DNA from: Roseomonas aerilata DSM 19363
GTDB lineage: Bacteria > Pseudomonadota > Alphaproteobacteria > Acetobacterales > Acetobacteraceae
DNA length: 64,000 nt
Assembly (NCBI RefSeq): GCF_000711725.1
Contig: NZ_JONP01000001.1
Span: 434,001-498,000 of the forward strand
Direction: 5' to 3'
The position numbers and the translations under genes are program-made. The notes below the pieces were generated by a model. The model ran no database searches. It had not been told where the DNA came from and saw only the letters and a program-made list of their open reading frames with translations. Each line of letters starts with the position of its first letter. The first letter of the stretch is position 1. Of the stretch, positions 33,777-42,582 are shown one piece after another.

Positions 33777-34754
33777 TCAATCGTCCGGGCGGAAACCGGA
33801 GGCGGCCACGATCGGCCCCCAGACCTCGATCTCGCGCGCGATGCGTTCCTGGAAGGCAGCCGGTTCCATCACCTGCGGCATGATGTCGATGCGCGTCAGT
33901 GCTTCCTTGATCTCGGACGTCGCGGCGGCGGTGACGATCGCCTCGTGCAGCGCCGAGATGGTAGCGGACGAGGCACCCGCGGGAAGCATGGCGCCGTACC
34001 ACTCCTCATGCGTCAGGTCCGGGAAACCGGACTCCGCGAAGGTGGGAACATCGCCCAGGCGCGGCAGGCGCTGGGGCGAGGAGATGGCGAGGAGCCGCGC
34101 CTCGCCGGCGCGATGGAACGCGGTCAGCTCGCCGAGCGGCAGGATCACCGCCTGCACCGTTCCCGCCAGCAGGTCCGCCGCGGCCGGGGCGGAGCCGCGA
34201 TAAGGAATGTGGTTCATCGAAAGCCCGGCCATCCGGCCAAGCTCCGTGCCGATGAAATGCGGCATGGAACCGGGTACGGGCGAAGCCCAGTCCACGGTGG
34301 GCCGCGTTTTGCCCCAGGCCACGAACTCGGCGACGCTCTTCGCCGGGTGCCGCGCCGCGAGCGCAAGGCCGAAGGGAAAGATGCAGAGCGGCGAAACCGG
34401 GCTGAAATCCTTCAGCGGATCGTAGCGCAGCCGCCGCGCATAGAGGTGCGGGTAGATGGTCAGCATGGAGGCCGGCGTTACGACGAAGGCCGAGCCATCG
34501 GCCGGCAGCGGCTTCAGCACGTCGAGCGCGAGGCGGCCGCCGGCACCGGGGCGGTTGTCCACCACCATCTGCCCGCCACCGGTGGCGCGCAGCCGCTCCA
34601 CGTAGAGCCGCGTGACGCTGTCAGCCGTGCCGCCCGGCGGGAAGCCGACGATGGCGCGACCTGTCCGGGCGTTCTGGGCCAGCACCGGGCGTGTGGCCAG
34701 TGCCACCCCGCCGAAGGCGGCGAGCGCCGCGCGCCGTCCGATCTCTCCGTGCAT
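33777..34754 (-). CDS. Bug/TctC family periplasmic receptor upstream of pcaHG
   Basis: A 325-residue receptor. The signal peptide (IGRRAALAAFGGVALATRPVLAQ) has an Arg pair, and the family motifs AIVGFPPGGTADSVTR, VVDNRPGAGG, NHIPYRGSAPAAADLLAGT and DVPTFAESGFPD are all present. It lies 8 bp upstream of pcaH in the same operon, so an aromatic acid such as protocatechuate is a reasonable ligand, by inference. It is divergent from the hydrolase-Bug-PcaD operon across a 188-bp promoter region. Confidence 0.9.
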   Translation of the reverse strand: MHGEIGRRAALAAFGGVALATRPVLAQNARTGRAIVGFPPGGTADSVTRLYVERLRATGGGQMVVDNRPGAGGRLALDVLKPLPADGSAFVVTPASMLTIYPHLYARRLRYDPLKDFSPVSPLCIFPFGLALAARHPAKSVAEFVAWGKTRPTVDWASPVPGSMPHFIGTELGRMAGLSMNHIPYRGSAPAAADLLAGTVQAVILPLGELTAFHRAGEARLLAISSPQRLPRLGDVPTFAESGFPDLTHEEWYGAMLPAGASSATISALHEAIVTAAATSEIKEALTRIDIMPQVMEPAAFQERIAREIEVWGPIVAASGFRPDD

Positions 34755-34827
34755 CGCCTTGTTCTTCCTCCCGTTCGACGCTGTTAAGTCCTTCGGCGAC
34801 CTGGGCCTGCCTCTGCGGCTTCTGACC

Positions 34828-34891
34828 CTATCATTCCCACGATAGGCTGGCAGTTGCAGGGGCTAAGTGTCAATAGGATGACCTTTTGACA
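34828..34891. promoter_or_regulatory. Divergent promoter region with two inverted repeats
   Basis: CTATC (34828-34832) and GATAG (34841-34845) form one repeat. TGTCAA (34868-34873) and TTGACA (34886-34891) form another with a 12-bp spacer. The region is markedly less GC-rich than its surroundings and separates the pcaHG operon from the + strand hydrolase-Bug-pcaD operon. A regulator of the protocatechuate genes could bind here; which one is unknown. Confidence 0.3.
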
Positions 34892-34942
34892 GTATATGTT
34901 CCGTCTGGCACGGTTCGCCCCAATCAGGTGGGGGAGCGATCC

Positions 34943-35794
34943 ATGCGGCGCCGTGCCGCCTTGCAGCTTGCCGCCGGGCTCCCGGCGTTGTTTTTCCAGG
35001 GAGAGGCGGAAGCGATGGCAGCTCACACGAAGCTGGACCTCCCCGCGGGCGTGCTGGAGGTGTTGGACGAAGGGCAGGGGCCTGCGATCGTTCTGTTGCC
35101 CTCTCTCGGCCGAGGCGCAGAGGATTTCGATGTCCTCGCGCCGATGCTCGCTGAGGCGGGGTTCCGCGTGCTTCGGCCCGAGCCGCGGGGCATTGGCGGT
35201 TCGGCGCCGCTTCGCGCAGGCGCAACGCTGCACAACATGGCGACCGACATTGCCGCGGCCATCGAGGCCGTCGGCGCGGCGCCCGCGCTCGTCGTCGGTC
35301 ACGCGGCCGGCAACTGGGTCGCGCGCGTGCTGGCGCATGATCGGCCGGAGCTCGTCCGTGCCGTCGGGATGCTGGCCGCGGTCACCGGCACGGAGATCGA
35401 TCCGGAGATCCGCCGCTCCATCACGGCGAGCTTCACGCTCTCGCTCTCCGACGAGGAGCGGCTCGGCCACCTGCAACGTGCGTACTTCGCACGGGGCAAC
35501 GACGCCCGCGTCTGGCTGCCGGGCTGGCACCCCGAGGTTTCCATCGCACAGCGCGCTGCCAGCGCCGCTACCACGGACAAGGCTTGGCTCCGCGCGGCCG
35601 AGCGGCACCCGCTGCTCTACGTCGCGGCGGCGGATGACGCCATCGCCGCCCCGCCTTCCGAGGCCGAGCTGCGGGACGTACTGGGCCCACGTGTCACGCG
35701 CGTGGTGGTGGAGCGCGCGGGGCACGCCCTTGTGCCCGAGCAGCCGCGCGCCGTCGCCGATGCTCTCATCGCTTTCGCCCGGAGCCTGCCATGA
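34943..35794 (+). CDS. Alpha/beta hydrolase-fold protein lacking the nucleophile Ser
   Basis: A 283-residue alpha/beta hydrolase. The N-terminus MRRRAALQLAAGLPALFFQG may be a signal peptide. The fold markers are clear (VLLPSLGRGAEDFD, PRGIGGS, late VERAGHALVPEQP with the catalytic His). The nucleophile elbow, however, reads GHAAG (119-123), with Ala121 where Ser is expected. It may be a non-hydrolytic family member or use another chemistry. ATG 34943 follows GGGGGAG. It overlaps the next Bug gene by 4 bp and lies in an operon with pcaD. Confidence 0.85.
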   Translation: MRRRAALQLAAGLPALFFQGEAEAMAAHTKLDLPAGVLEVLDEGQGPAIVLLPSLGRGAEDFDVLAPMLAEAGFRVLRPEPRGIGGSAPLRAGATLHNMATDIAAAIEAVGAAPALVVGHAAGNWVARVLAHDRPELVRAVGMLAAVTGTEIDPEIRRSITASFTLSLSDEERLGHLQRAYFARGNDARVWLPGWHPEVSIAQRAASAATTDKAWLRAAERHPLLYVAAADDAIAAPPSEAELRDVLGPRVTRVVVERAGHALVPEQPRAVADALIAFARSLP

Positions 35795-36762
35795 ACCGCC
35801 GCACCATTCTCGGCGCCACATTCGCCGCCGCGCCGCTGCTCCGCTCCGCGCCCGCCTGGGCCGAGTTCCCCGGGCGCGCGCCGCGGCTCATCGTGCCTTA
35901 TCCGCCCGGCGGCATCACCGACCTCGTCGCCCGCAAGGTCGCGGACGGGCTTGGCGCCCTCTGGGAACGCGGCGTGGTCGTGGACAATCGCCCCGGCGCC
36001 GGCGGCAACATGGCCGCGGCCATGGCGGCGCGTGCGGCACCCGACGGGAACACGCTCTATATCGGCTTTGCCGGCACGCATGCGATGAATGTCAGCCTCT
36101 ACCGGAAGCTGGACTACGATCCAGTAGCGGATTTTACACCGATCTCGCTGCTCATCGAATCCCCACTGGCGCTGACGCTGCATCCCTCCGTGCCCGCGAC
36201 GAACCTTGCGGAGCTGACCGCCTATGCCCGCGCCAATCCGGGGAAGCTTGCCTTCGGCTCTTCGGGCAACGGCGGCGCCTCGCACCGGGCTTTGGAGATC
36301 TACAAGTCGCTCGCGGGGGTAGACATCCTCCATGTGCCTTATCGCGGCGCGGCGCAGTCGAACACGGACCTTCTCGGCGGCAAGATCCAGGGGATGTTCG
36401 ACACGCTGATCACGGCCGCGCCGAACATCCGCGCGGGCGGGGTGCGCGCCCTGGCCGTCACCGGCCGCAGCCGTGCCGCGCTGTTGCCGGAACTTCCGAC
36501 GATGGAGGAGGCGGGACTGCCGGGCTGCGTGTTCCTTACCTGGCTCGGCCTGCTGACCCCGGCCGGGCTCGCGCCGGAGCTGCGAGACCGCCTGAACCGC
36601 GATACCCGCACGCTGCTTGCGGGGGAGGGGATGCGGCGGTGGTGCGCGGAGAACGGGCTGGAGCCAGCGCCGTCTTCGCCGGAAGAGTTCGCGGCCTACA
36701 TGGCCGAGGAGACCCGCCGCTTCGCCGCCTTCGTGCGCGAGACCGGCATGAGTGTGGAATAA
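35791..36762 (+). CDS. Bug/TctC family periplasmic receptor
   Basis: A 323-residue receptor with signal peptide (NRRTILGATFAAAPLLRSAPAWA) and the motifs LIVPYPPGGITDLVAR, VVDNRPGAGGNMAAAM, DILHVPYRGAAQSNTDLLGG and LPTMEEAGLPG. It overlaps the preceding hydrolase by 4 bp (ATGA) and precedes pcaD by 9 bp. Operon context suggests an aromatic-acid or lactone ligand; the ligand-binding residues are not diagnostic. Confidence 0.9.
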   Translation: MNRRTILGATFAAAPLLRSAPAWAEFPGRAPRLIVPYPPGGITDLVARKVADGLGALWERGVVVDNRPGAGGNMAAAMAARAAPDGNTLYIGFAGTHAMNVSLYRKLDYDPVADFTPISLLIESPLALTLHPSVPATNLAELTAYARANPGKLAFGSSGNGGASHRALEIYKSLAGVDILHVPYRGAAQSNTDLLGGKIQGMFDTLITAAPNIRAGGVRALAVTGRSRAALLPELPTMEEAGLPGCVFLTWLGLLTPAGLAPELRDRLNRDTRTLLAGEGMRRWCAENGLEPAPSSPEEFAAYMAEETRRFAAFVRETGMSVE

Positions 36763-36771
36763 GGACGCCGC

Positions 36772-37575
36772 ATGGATCAGATCTCGCTTAACGCCAACGG
36801 CCTCCGCTTCCGCTGCCGGCTGGATGGGCCGGAAGGCGCACCCTGGCTCGTTTTCAGCAACTCGCTCCTGACCGACCTCTCCCTTTGGGACGCGCAGGTC
36901 GATGCACTCTCCGGAAGGTTCCGCATTCTCCGCTACGACCAGCGCGGGCACGGCGGCACCGAGGTGCCGGAGGGACCGGCGAATTTCGATCAGCTGGCTT
37001 CCGACGCGGAAGCCCTGATGGCGCAGGTCGGCGCCGAGCGCGCGACCTTCGTCGGCGTGTCGATGGGTGCTGCGACCGGTCTGCTGCTCGCTTCCCGCGC
37101 ACCCGACCGGGTGGCGGCGCTGATCGCCTCGGATGGGCAGGCCGGCACCGCGCCGGGCGGCGCCGAGGCTTGGCAGGAGCGCATCGACGCGGTCGCGAAG
37201 GGAGGAATGGAGGCGATCGTGGAGCCGACGTTGCGGCGCTGGTTCTCGCCAGCCTCCCTCGACGCCGGAAATCCCGCAATCCCGCGGGTGAGGGAGATGA
37301 TCAGCCGAACGCCGCAGGGCGGCTTCGTCGCCTGCGCGCGCGCACTCCAATCCTACGATCTGCGCGCCGCACTGCCGCAACTCGCGCAGCCTGTCCTGCT
37401 GGTTGCGGGCGCCATGGACGGCGCCATGCCGCAGACCATGCGTCGCATGGCGGAGGAAATCCCGAAGGCCCGCTTCGTAGAGATTCTCGATGCCGGTCAC
37501 CTGCCCTGCATCGAGCGGCCCGAGGCTTTCAACGAGGCAGTCCTCGGCTTCCTCGCGGAACGGACCAGCGGCTGA
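36772..37575 (+). CDS. pcaD: 3-oxoadipate enol-lactonase
   Basis: A 267-residue alpha/beta hydrolase of the PcaD type. It has RYDQRGHGGTEVPEGP, the elbow GVSMGAATGL (nucleophile Ser near 98), the acid in AGAMDGAMP and the catalytic His in DAGHLPCIERPEAF. It hydrolyses beta-ketoadipate enol-lactone to beta-ketoadipate in the protocatechuate branch. It is separated from pcaHG by the divergent hydrolase-Bug pair. Together the two arms cover steps of the pathway, but PcaB and a true PcaC are absent here. Confidence 0.86.
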   Translation: MDQISLNANGLRFRCRLDGPEGAPWLVFSNSLLTDLSLWDAQVDALSGRFRILRYDQRGHGGTEVPEGPANFDQLASDAEALMAQVGAERATFVGVSMGAATGLLLASRAPDRVAALIASDGQAGTAPGGAEAWQERIDAVAKGGMEAIVEPTLRRWFSPASLDAGNPAIPRVREMISRTPQGGFVACARALQSYDLRAALPQLAQPVLLVAGAMDGAMPQTMRRMAEEIPKARFVEILDAGHLPCIERPEAFNEAVLGFLAERTSG

Positions 37576-37657
37576 GAGCAGAGGCAGGGGGTCAAGCCCG
37601 CACGTCCTCTTCCCAGCCCTTCAAGTCGCCAATAGCGATGTCGCCGGCGAGCGGTGC

Positions 37658-37738
37658 TTACCCATCGGCTGCGGGCAGGAGTACGGTCGCGTCGGTGATC
37701 AGCAGGGTGGTGCCCTCCGGCGGAGGAGGCGGCTGCAT
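37658..37738 (-). pseudogene. Possible N-terminal remnant of an amidohydrolase
   Basis: A 26-codon frame from ATG to TAA contains TTLLITDATVLLPAADG. This resembles the first beta-strands of cyclic amidohydrolases and deaminases, which start with LLI-x-x-ATVL. It ends at once and nothing follows in any frame. It lies between pcaD and the broken Old Yellow Enzyme gene, so it may be deletion debris. Similarity of so short a stretch could be chance. Confidence 0.3.
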
Positions 37739-37743
37739 GCCGC

Positions 37744-38884
37744 CTAAGCTCCGGTCGGGACGGCCTGGTTCAGGGCGCGTACGTCCTCGCGGCGCTGGAG
37801 CCACCAAGCGTAAGGACGCGGCAGCAACTCGTGCGGCTTCGCCACCCCAAGGGCGGCCGCTGCGTGGACCGGCCAGTTCGGGTTCCACATCATCTCCCGG
37901 GCCAGGGCGACGATGTCGCACTGACCTGCTTGCAGATAACCTTCTGCCTGATGCGCGTCGGTGATCAGGCCGACCGCCATGGTGGGGATGCTCGTTTCCC
38001 GCTTGATGCGCTCGGCGAAGGGCACGTGGTAGCCGGGCACGCGGGGCACGAGGTGCAGGGTCAGCGGCCCCTCGATGCCGCCGGAGGAGCAGTCGAGCAC
38101 GTCCACGCCGCGCGACTTCAACTCGGCGGCCAACACCACGGTGTCGTCCATCGCCCAGCCCCCGCCATCGACGCAGGAGACGCGGAAGAAGAGCGGTAGT
38201 TCCTGTGGCCACGCTGCCCGCACCGCCTCGATCAATTCGAGCCCGAAGCGTATCCGGCCCTGGCGGTCGCCGCCATAGCCGTCCTTCCGCTGGTTCGTCG
38301 CCGGGGAGAGGAACTGCTGGATGATGTAACCATGCGCGCCGTGGATCTCGCAGATCTCGAAGCCCGCATCGAGGGTGCGCTTCGTCGCTTCGACGTGCAG
38401 GCGGATCACCTCGTGGATGTCATCAACATCCATCTCCTTCGGCACCAGTGCACCTTCGCGGAAGGGGATCGGGCTAGGGGCAAGGCCCGACCAGGGCGCA
38501 CGGCCGTTCTCCGCATCCTCCTCGCTGAGGGGCGCGAAGCCATCCCAGGGTGCCCGCGTGGCCACCTTGCGCCCGGCATGGCCAAGCTGCATGGCTGGTG
38601 CGGCGCCAGGCCTTCGCCTGCTCGTCCGTATAGATCCCGGGGCAGTCGTAGGTCTTGCGGCTGCGCTGGGAAACCGAGGTCTCCTCACAGAAGACGATGC
38701 CCGCGCCGCCCATGGCGAACTTACCGAGGTGGACCAGGTGCCAGTCTGTGGGGGCGGCATCGACCGCCGAGTACTGCGACATTGGCGAGACGGCGATGCG
38801 GTTGCGGATCGTCAGCCCGCGGATCGTCATGGGCGTGAAGAGGAGCGGGGAAGGGCCTGGTTCGGTCATGATCGTCGCGTCCAT
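37744..38884 (-). pseudogene. Old Yellow Enzyme family NADH:flavin oxidoreductase, disrupted by a deletion/frameshift
   Basis: The N-terminal part (from 38884) reads LLFTPMTIRGLTIRNRIAVSPM, WHLVHLGKFAMGGAGIV and DEQAKAW in one frame. The rest (AMQLGHAGRK, EIHGAHGYIIQQFLSPATNQR, ending QAVPTGA) is in another. The switch lies at about 38591-38612, where a normal member has roughly 10-13 further residues between AW and QLGHAGRK. A small out-of-frame deletion therefore fits better than a one-base sequencing error. The intact protein would be an FMN enzyme reducing activated C=C bonds or nitro groups (XenA/YqjM type). The adjacent GntR gene may have been its regulator. Confidence 0.84.
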
Positions 38885-38917
38885 GGAATTGCTTTTTGTT
38901 GGGGGCCAGCGCGGCCG

Positions 38918-39595
38918 TCACAGCGCGGCCAGGTGACGGAGGATGCCGGTGCGCAGCGCATCCACGTGCCGTGTCATCGCCGATCGCGCCGCTTCAGGAT
39001 CTGCCCCGGCAAGCGCGTCAATGATGGCCTCGTACTGTGCGCAGACATCTTCCAGCCGCTCCGCCGGACGAGGTGTCGCGAAGAGCAGCATGCGCCGGCG
39101 CAGGTCCTCCAGCAGGCGGGCGAGGGTGGCGTTGGTCGTCGCCGCGGCAATGGCCCGGTGCAATGCGAGGTCGATCGCGAGCCGGTCTTGCTGCTGCGCC
39201 GGAGAGGGCCGAGAGGAGGCGAGCAAGGATGCGATGCGGGCGCGCAGCCCGCGCAGCAGCCCCTGATCGACGCGGCCCGCCGCCTGCACCGCAGCCTCTC
39301 CCTCCAACAGCCGGCGAAGCTGCTGGATCTCCAGAAATTCCCCCACCGTGATCCGCCGAACGCCGAGCACGCCGCCGGGCAACCGTTCAAGTAGGCCTTC
39401 GCCCTCCAGCCGTCGGAGCGCCTCGCGTAGCGGCGTGCGCGAGATGTCGAGTTCAGCGGCAAGGTTGCGTTCGGAAACGGGCGCGTCGTGGGGCAGGCGG
39501 TGCGTCAGCAGCATCTCGTGAAGGTGCGCGTAGGCACCGTCTGCCATGCTGCCCTCGGGCAGGAGCACCCGGCCTAGACCTTCAGCTCCCCCCAT
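38918..39595 (-). CDS. GntR family transcriptional regulator, FCD subfamily
   Basis: A 225-residue regulator. Its winged helix includes AAELDISRTPLREALRRLEGEGLLERL, and the FCD domain carries DLALHRAIAAATTN and QYEAIIDALAGADPEAARSAMTRHVD. I start at ATG 39595, preceded by GAGAGGA five nt upstream. A longer frame to 39664 is open but would encode the perfect operator-like repeat at 39633-39657. It is followed by the broken flavin-oxidoreductase gene, its probable former target, and probably represses itself. Confidence 0.88.
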   Translation of the reverse strand: MGGAEGLGRVLLPEGSMADGAYAHLHEMLLTHRLPHDAPVSERNLAAELDISRTPLREALRRLEGEGLLERLPGGVLGVRRITVGEFLEIQQLRRLLEGEAAVQAAGRVDQGLLRGLRARIASLLASSRPSPAQQQDRLAIDLALHRAIAAATTNATLARLLEDLRRRMLLFATPRPAERLEDVCAQYEAIIDALAGADPEAARSAMTRHVDALRTGILRHLAAL

Positions 39596-39632
39596 ACCGT
39601 TCCTCTCGCATGCGCAAGCCGCATGCTCCATG

Positions 39633-39657
39633 AGTGGTATAACCTTGGTATACCACT
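39633..39657. promoter_or_regulatory. GntR/FadR-type operator
   Basis: Perfect 9-bp arms AGTGGTATA and TATACCACT flank a 7-bp centre. Inside lies TGGTATACCA (39646-39655), a 10-bp palindrome of the TGGTNNACCA type bound by FadR-like GntR regulators. It lies 38-62 bp upstream of the chosen GntR start, where an autoregulatory operator would be expected. Confidence 0.62.
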
Positions 39658-40468
39658 CCTGCAAAGCGGCTTTCCGATCGTCATTAGGCGACGGCGCGAG
39701 AAGTGGCGGGACTGGCCTCCAGCTTTGAGCGGAGGTGACCTTTGCTTATAGGCGCGGCATGCGAAGGTTAAGCGTAGCCCTGATCCGATGTGGAACGTGA
39801 TGCGGACCTGCGGCAGGGGCAGCTTCCCCCTACCTCCACCCAAACGAAGTGCAGAGTAGTAGTCGATCAGCAATATGCCGGTCGTCGCCTAGTCTGTGTG
39901 CCTCACTGAACGAGCGGCTTTCGCCGACTGAGCTCCGGCTTGCGCTAATCAACGGGAATATCGTTGTCTCGTCAACGGCGCTCGGTATCCTCATCTGGTG
40001 TGGTGGGGTCGACAGCGTCCGCTAACTCTTCATTCTTCGCGTCCTCTGGTGGCACACCACAGTGCCGACCGAGATAACCGCCGAGGCGGACATTGAGGCA
40101 GTGTTCGTCAATCATGCGGCTTCAACGCCACTCGGGCCGCAACGTCGCAGGTGTTTCCGCACTCGCAACACCCGCCGGGAAATCAGACCCGACCAGTCCA
40201 CCGCCTGGAACCATTCTGGCTGGTTAAGGCCTGTTCGGCGTCACGCTCGAACATGTTGCTTCCCACTTGCGGGATGATGTGGCGATGGGTCTGCCGCACT
40301 GCCAGTCCCACCTCTCGCCAAGGCGGCGATGCCTCGGCGGCGCGCTCGCCCACGACGATCGTAACGCCCGAAAGGAGGCGGATGCTGCGCGGGAGACGGT
40401 CCAAGCCTGAGTCGGGGTTGCGCTTCCGCCCCGATCCGTCGGGACGGAAGCCCGGGCGACCGCGGAGC
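39658..40468. other. Long intergenic region, 811 bp, possible decayed sequence
   Basis: No frame shows a recognisable protein. Short frames on both strands between 40060 and 40404 have no convincing coding bias or start signals. GC content is lower than in the flanking genes. It could be relic DNA of a lost gene or element; I found no terminal repeats or transposase motifs. It ends at the stop of a Bug gene on the minus strand. Confidence 0.5.
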
Positions 40469-41467
40469 CTACTCGGCCGTAATCCCGGCGTCCTTCACCA
40501 CCGCCGCCCAGCGCGGGATAGCGACAGCTACCCGTTCCCGCAGCCCGTCCGACGTGCCGCCCACGATCTCGTAGCCTTGCGAAACGAGGGAGCGAAGCGC
40601 ATCCGGATTCTTCAGCACGGCATTCGCGGCCTCGTTCAGCTGTACCAGCATTTCCGGCGGCGTTCCGGTCGGGGCGAAGAGCCCGTACCAGTCGCGCATC
40701 ACCACGCCCGTCACGCCCTGCTCGGCCAGCGTCGGGATACTCGGCAGATAGGGCAGGCGCGTCTCAGAGGTAACGGCGACGACCCGCACCCGCTCGTCCC
40801 GCGCCAGCTCCACTGCCTGCGGCGTGTGGATGAACATGGTGGCAACATGGCCCGCCAGGATGTCGGTGATGGCACCGGCGAGGCCGCGATAGGGCACATG
40901 CGTGAGGTCCACGCCCGCCCGCCGCTTGAACAGCTCCATCGCCAGGTGATGCGGCGTGCCCACGCCCGGCGAGGCATAGTTGAGCGCGCCCGGGCGCGCC
41001 TTGGCGCGCGAGAGAAGTTCCGCGAGGCTTGTGCCGCCCACCGTCGCGTTGAGGGCGAGCGTTCCCTCCGTCTCCATCAGCGTCGCGATCGGCGCGAAGC
41101 TACCGACGGGGTCGTAGGGAAGGCGGCGGAAGAGGCTGACGTTCATCGCGAGCGTCGTCGCCTGCACGAGAAGCGTGTTGCCGTCCGGCACCGCGCGGGC
41201 GACCGCCTCCGTGCCGATGTTGCCGGAAGCTCCTGGCCGGTTCTCCACCACGACGGGCCGGCCGAGGCGGCGCGACATCCCGTCGCCCACGGCCCGCGCG
41301 ATGATGTCGGGCGGTGCGCCCGGCGTGTAGGGGACGATGATGGTGATCGGCCGCGCGCCCGCGATCCCCTGCGCCCGCAGGATGCTGGGCATCCCCAGCG
41401 CAAGTCCTGCTGCAAGCGCGGCGCGGCGCGGCAGCGCGGCCCCTACCGGGGTGCTCAAGGATGCCAT
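40469..41467 (-). CDS. Bug/TctC family receptor of the gamma-resorcylate locus
   Basis: A 332-residue receptor with signal peptide (LPRRAALAAGLALGMPSILRAQ) and the motifs ITIIVPYTPGAPPDIIAR, VVENRPGASGNIGTEA, LTHVPYRGLAGAITDILAG and IPTLAEQGVTGVVM. ATG 41467 has GGGAGG about 8-10 nt upstream. It is 44 bp downstream of the 2,6-dihydroxybenzoate decarboxylase gene in the same direction, so gamma-resorcylate or a related dihydroxybenzoate is a plausible ligand (inference). Confidence 0.9.
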   Translation of the reverse strand: MASLSTPVGAALPRRAALAAGLALGMPSILRAQGIAGARPITIIVPYTPGAPPDIIARAVGDGMSRRLGRPVVVENRPGASGNIGTEAVARAVPDGNTLLVQATTLAMNVSLFRRLPYDPVGSFAPIATLMETEGTLALNATVGGTSLAELLSRAKARPGALNYASPGVGTPHHLAMELFKRRAGVDLTHVPYRGLAGAITDILAGHVATMFIHTPQAVELARDERVRVVAVTSETRLPYLPSIPTLAEQGVTGVVMRDWYGLFAPTGTPPEMLVQLNEAANAVLKNPDALRSLVSQGYEIVGGTSDGLRERVAVAIPRWAAVVKDAGITAE

Positions 41468-41511
41468 GTTTCTTTCCTCCCGCGGACCTTCAGGCCCTTG
41501 TTGCGTCGAAT

Positions 41512-42525
41512 CTACCCGGCGGCGCGGGCCACATCCTTGCCCATGGTCCCATCGAGCTGGAAGAGATTCCAGGCATTCGTGCGTCCGATCTTACGCCTGT
41601 CGTTCTCGGAGATGCTGCAGGCATCGAACCACTTCGCCGCGTGATCGATGTTCTCGAAGGGCCAGTCCGCGGAGAAGAGGATGTGGTCGGAGCCGATCTC
41701 GAGCATGGCGTCGATCAGCGTCTGCGTGCGGAAGTTGCCGGAAGTGGTGATGTAGAAGTTCTCGCGGAAATACTCGCCCAGCGGCCGCTTCGCCGGATAG
41801 GCCTTGGGTGCCTTCACCCAGCCGTTCCGGTTGTCCACCCGCCACATGGAATACGGCAGGCCCTCGCCCATATGGCCGAGGATGATGCGCAGGCCAGGAT
41901 GCGCGTCGAACAGGCCAGAAGCCATCAGGCGCAGCGCGTGCACCGCCGTCTCCTGCCCGAAGGCCCAGGTCGGGCCCAGCAGCCAGGGATGGCCGTCATA
42001 GATGGCCGCGTCCTTCGGCAGGGGGTTGCGGGGATGGAGGTAGAAGGGCACGCCGAGGCGCTCCACCTCCGCCCAGAAGGGCCGGTACTGCGGCAGGTCG
42101 TAGTAGGTCGCGTTGTCCTCCGATCCGATCTGCGAGAAGCCGTTCACCAGCCCGCCGACGAAGCCGAGCTCGTTAACGCAACGGGCGAGCTCCCGCGCCG
42201 CGCGGTCGGGATCCTGCATCGGCAGCGCGGCGAGGCCACGGAACCGATCGGGGCGCTTGGCGACTTCGCCCGCCAGAAAGTCGTTCGCCCGCATCGCGAT
42301 CTCGGCCGCGTGCGCCGCGTCCGGAATGCCCTGCACCGCCGGGGCGTTGAGCGAAGGCAGCATCACCTCGATGTTGTGCGCGTCCATCTCCCGCAGGCGC
42401 CGCTCCTGCATGTCCAGCAGCCGCGTCTTCAACTCCTCCCAGACCTCGGCGGCCAGGAACCCGGCGCTGTCCATCAGCGTGTCCGGAATCGCGAAATGCT
42501 CCTCCAGCGCGACCTTGCCTTGCAC
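41512..42525 (-). CDS. graF: Gamma-resorcylate (2,6-dihydroxybenzoate) decarboxylase
   Basis: A 337-residue amidohydrolase-superfamily decarboxylase. It is near co-linear with the Rhizobium enzyme as I recall it (MQGKVALEEHFAIP start). The active-site residues fall at identical numbers: E8 and H10, H164 (FYLHPRNPLP), H218 (LGHMGE) and D287 (FSADWPF). It converts 2,6-dihydroxybenzoate to resorcinol non-oxidatively in the cytoplasm, and the reaction is reversible. The next gene upstream encodes a FAD hydroxylase likely to take resorcinol to hydroxyquinol. Hydroxyquinol dioxygenase and maleylacetate reductase are not next to it, so later steps must lie elsewhere. A related 2,3-dihydroxybenzoate decarboxylase is less likely given the identity. 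Confidence 0.92.
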   Translation of the reverse strand: MQGKVALEEHFAIPDTLMDSAGFLAAEVWEELKTRLLDMQERRLREMDAHNIEVMLPSLNAPAVQGIPDAAHAAEIAMRANDFLAGEVAKRPDRFRGLAALPMQDPDRAARELARCVNELGFVGGLVNGFSQIGSEDNATYYDLPQYRPFWAEVERLGVPFYLHPRNPLPKDAAIYDGHPWLLGPTWAFGQETAVHALRLMASGLFDAHPGLRIILGHMGEGLPYSMWRVDNRNGWVKAPKAYPAKRPLGEYFRENFYITTSGNFRTQTLIDAMLEIGSDHILFSADWPFENIDHAAKWFDACSISENDRRKIGRTNAWNLFQLDGTMGKDVARAAG

Positions 42526-42582
42526 TGTTTCTCTCCTGTTCTTGCTGGTTGCGCCGGGCGGTACCGAAGCCGCCCGCGGGCG

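Noticed and set aside
39658-40468. Possible relic insertion sequence or regulator gene
   Set aside because: No terminal inverted repeats, target duplication or transposase motifs could be seen, and candidate frames on both strands lack similarity to anything I recognise.
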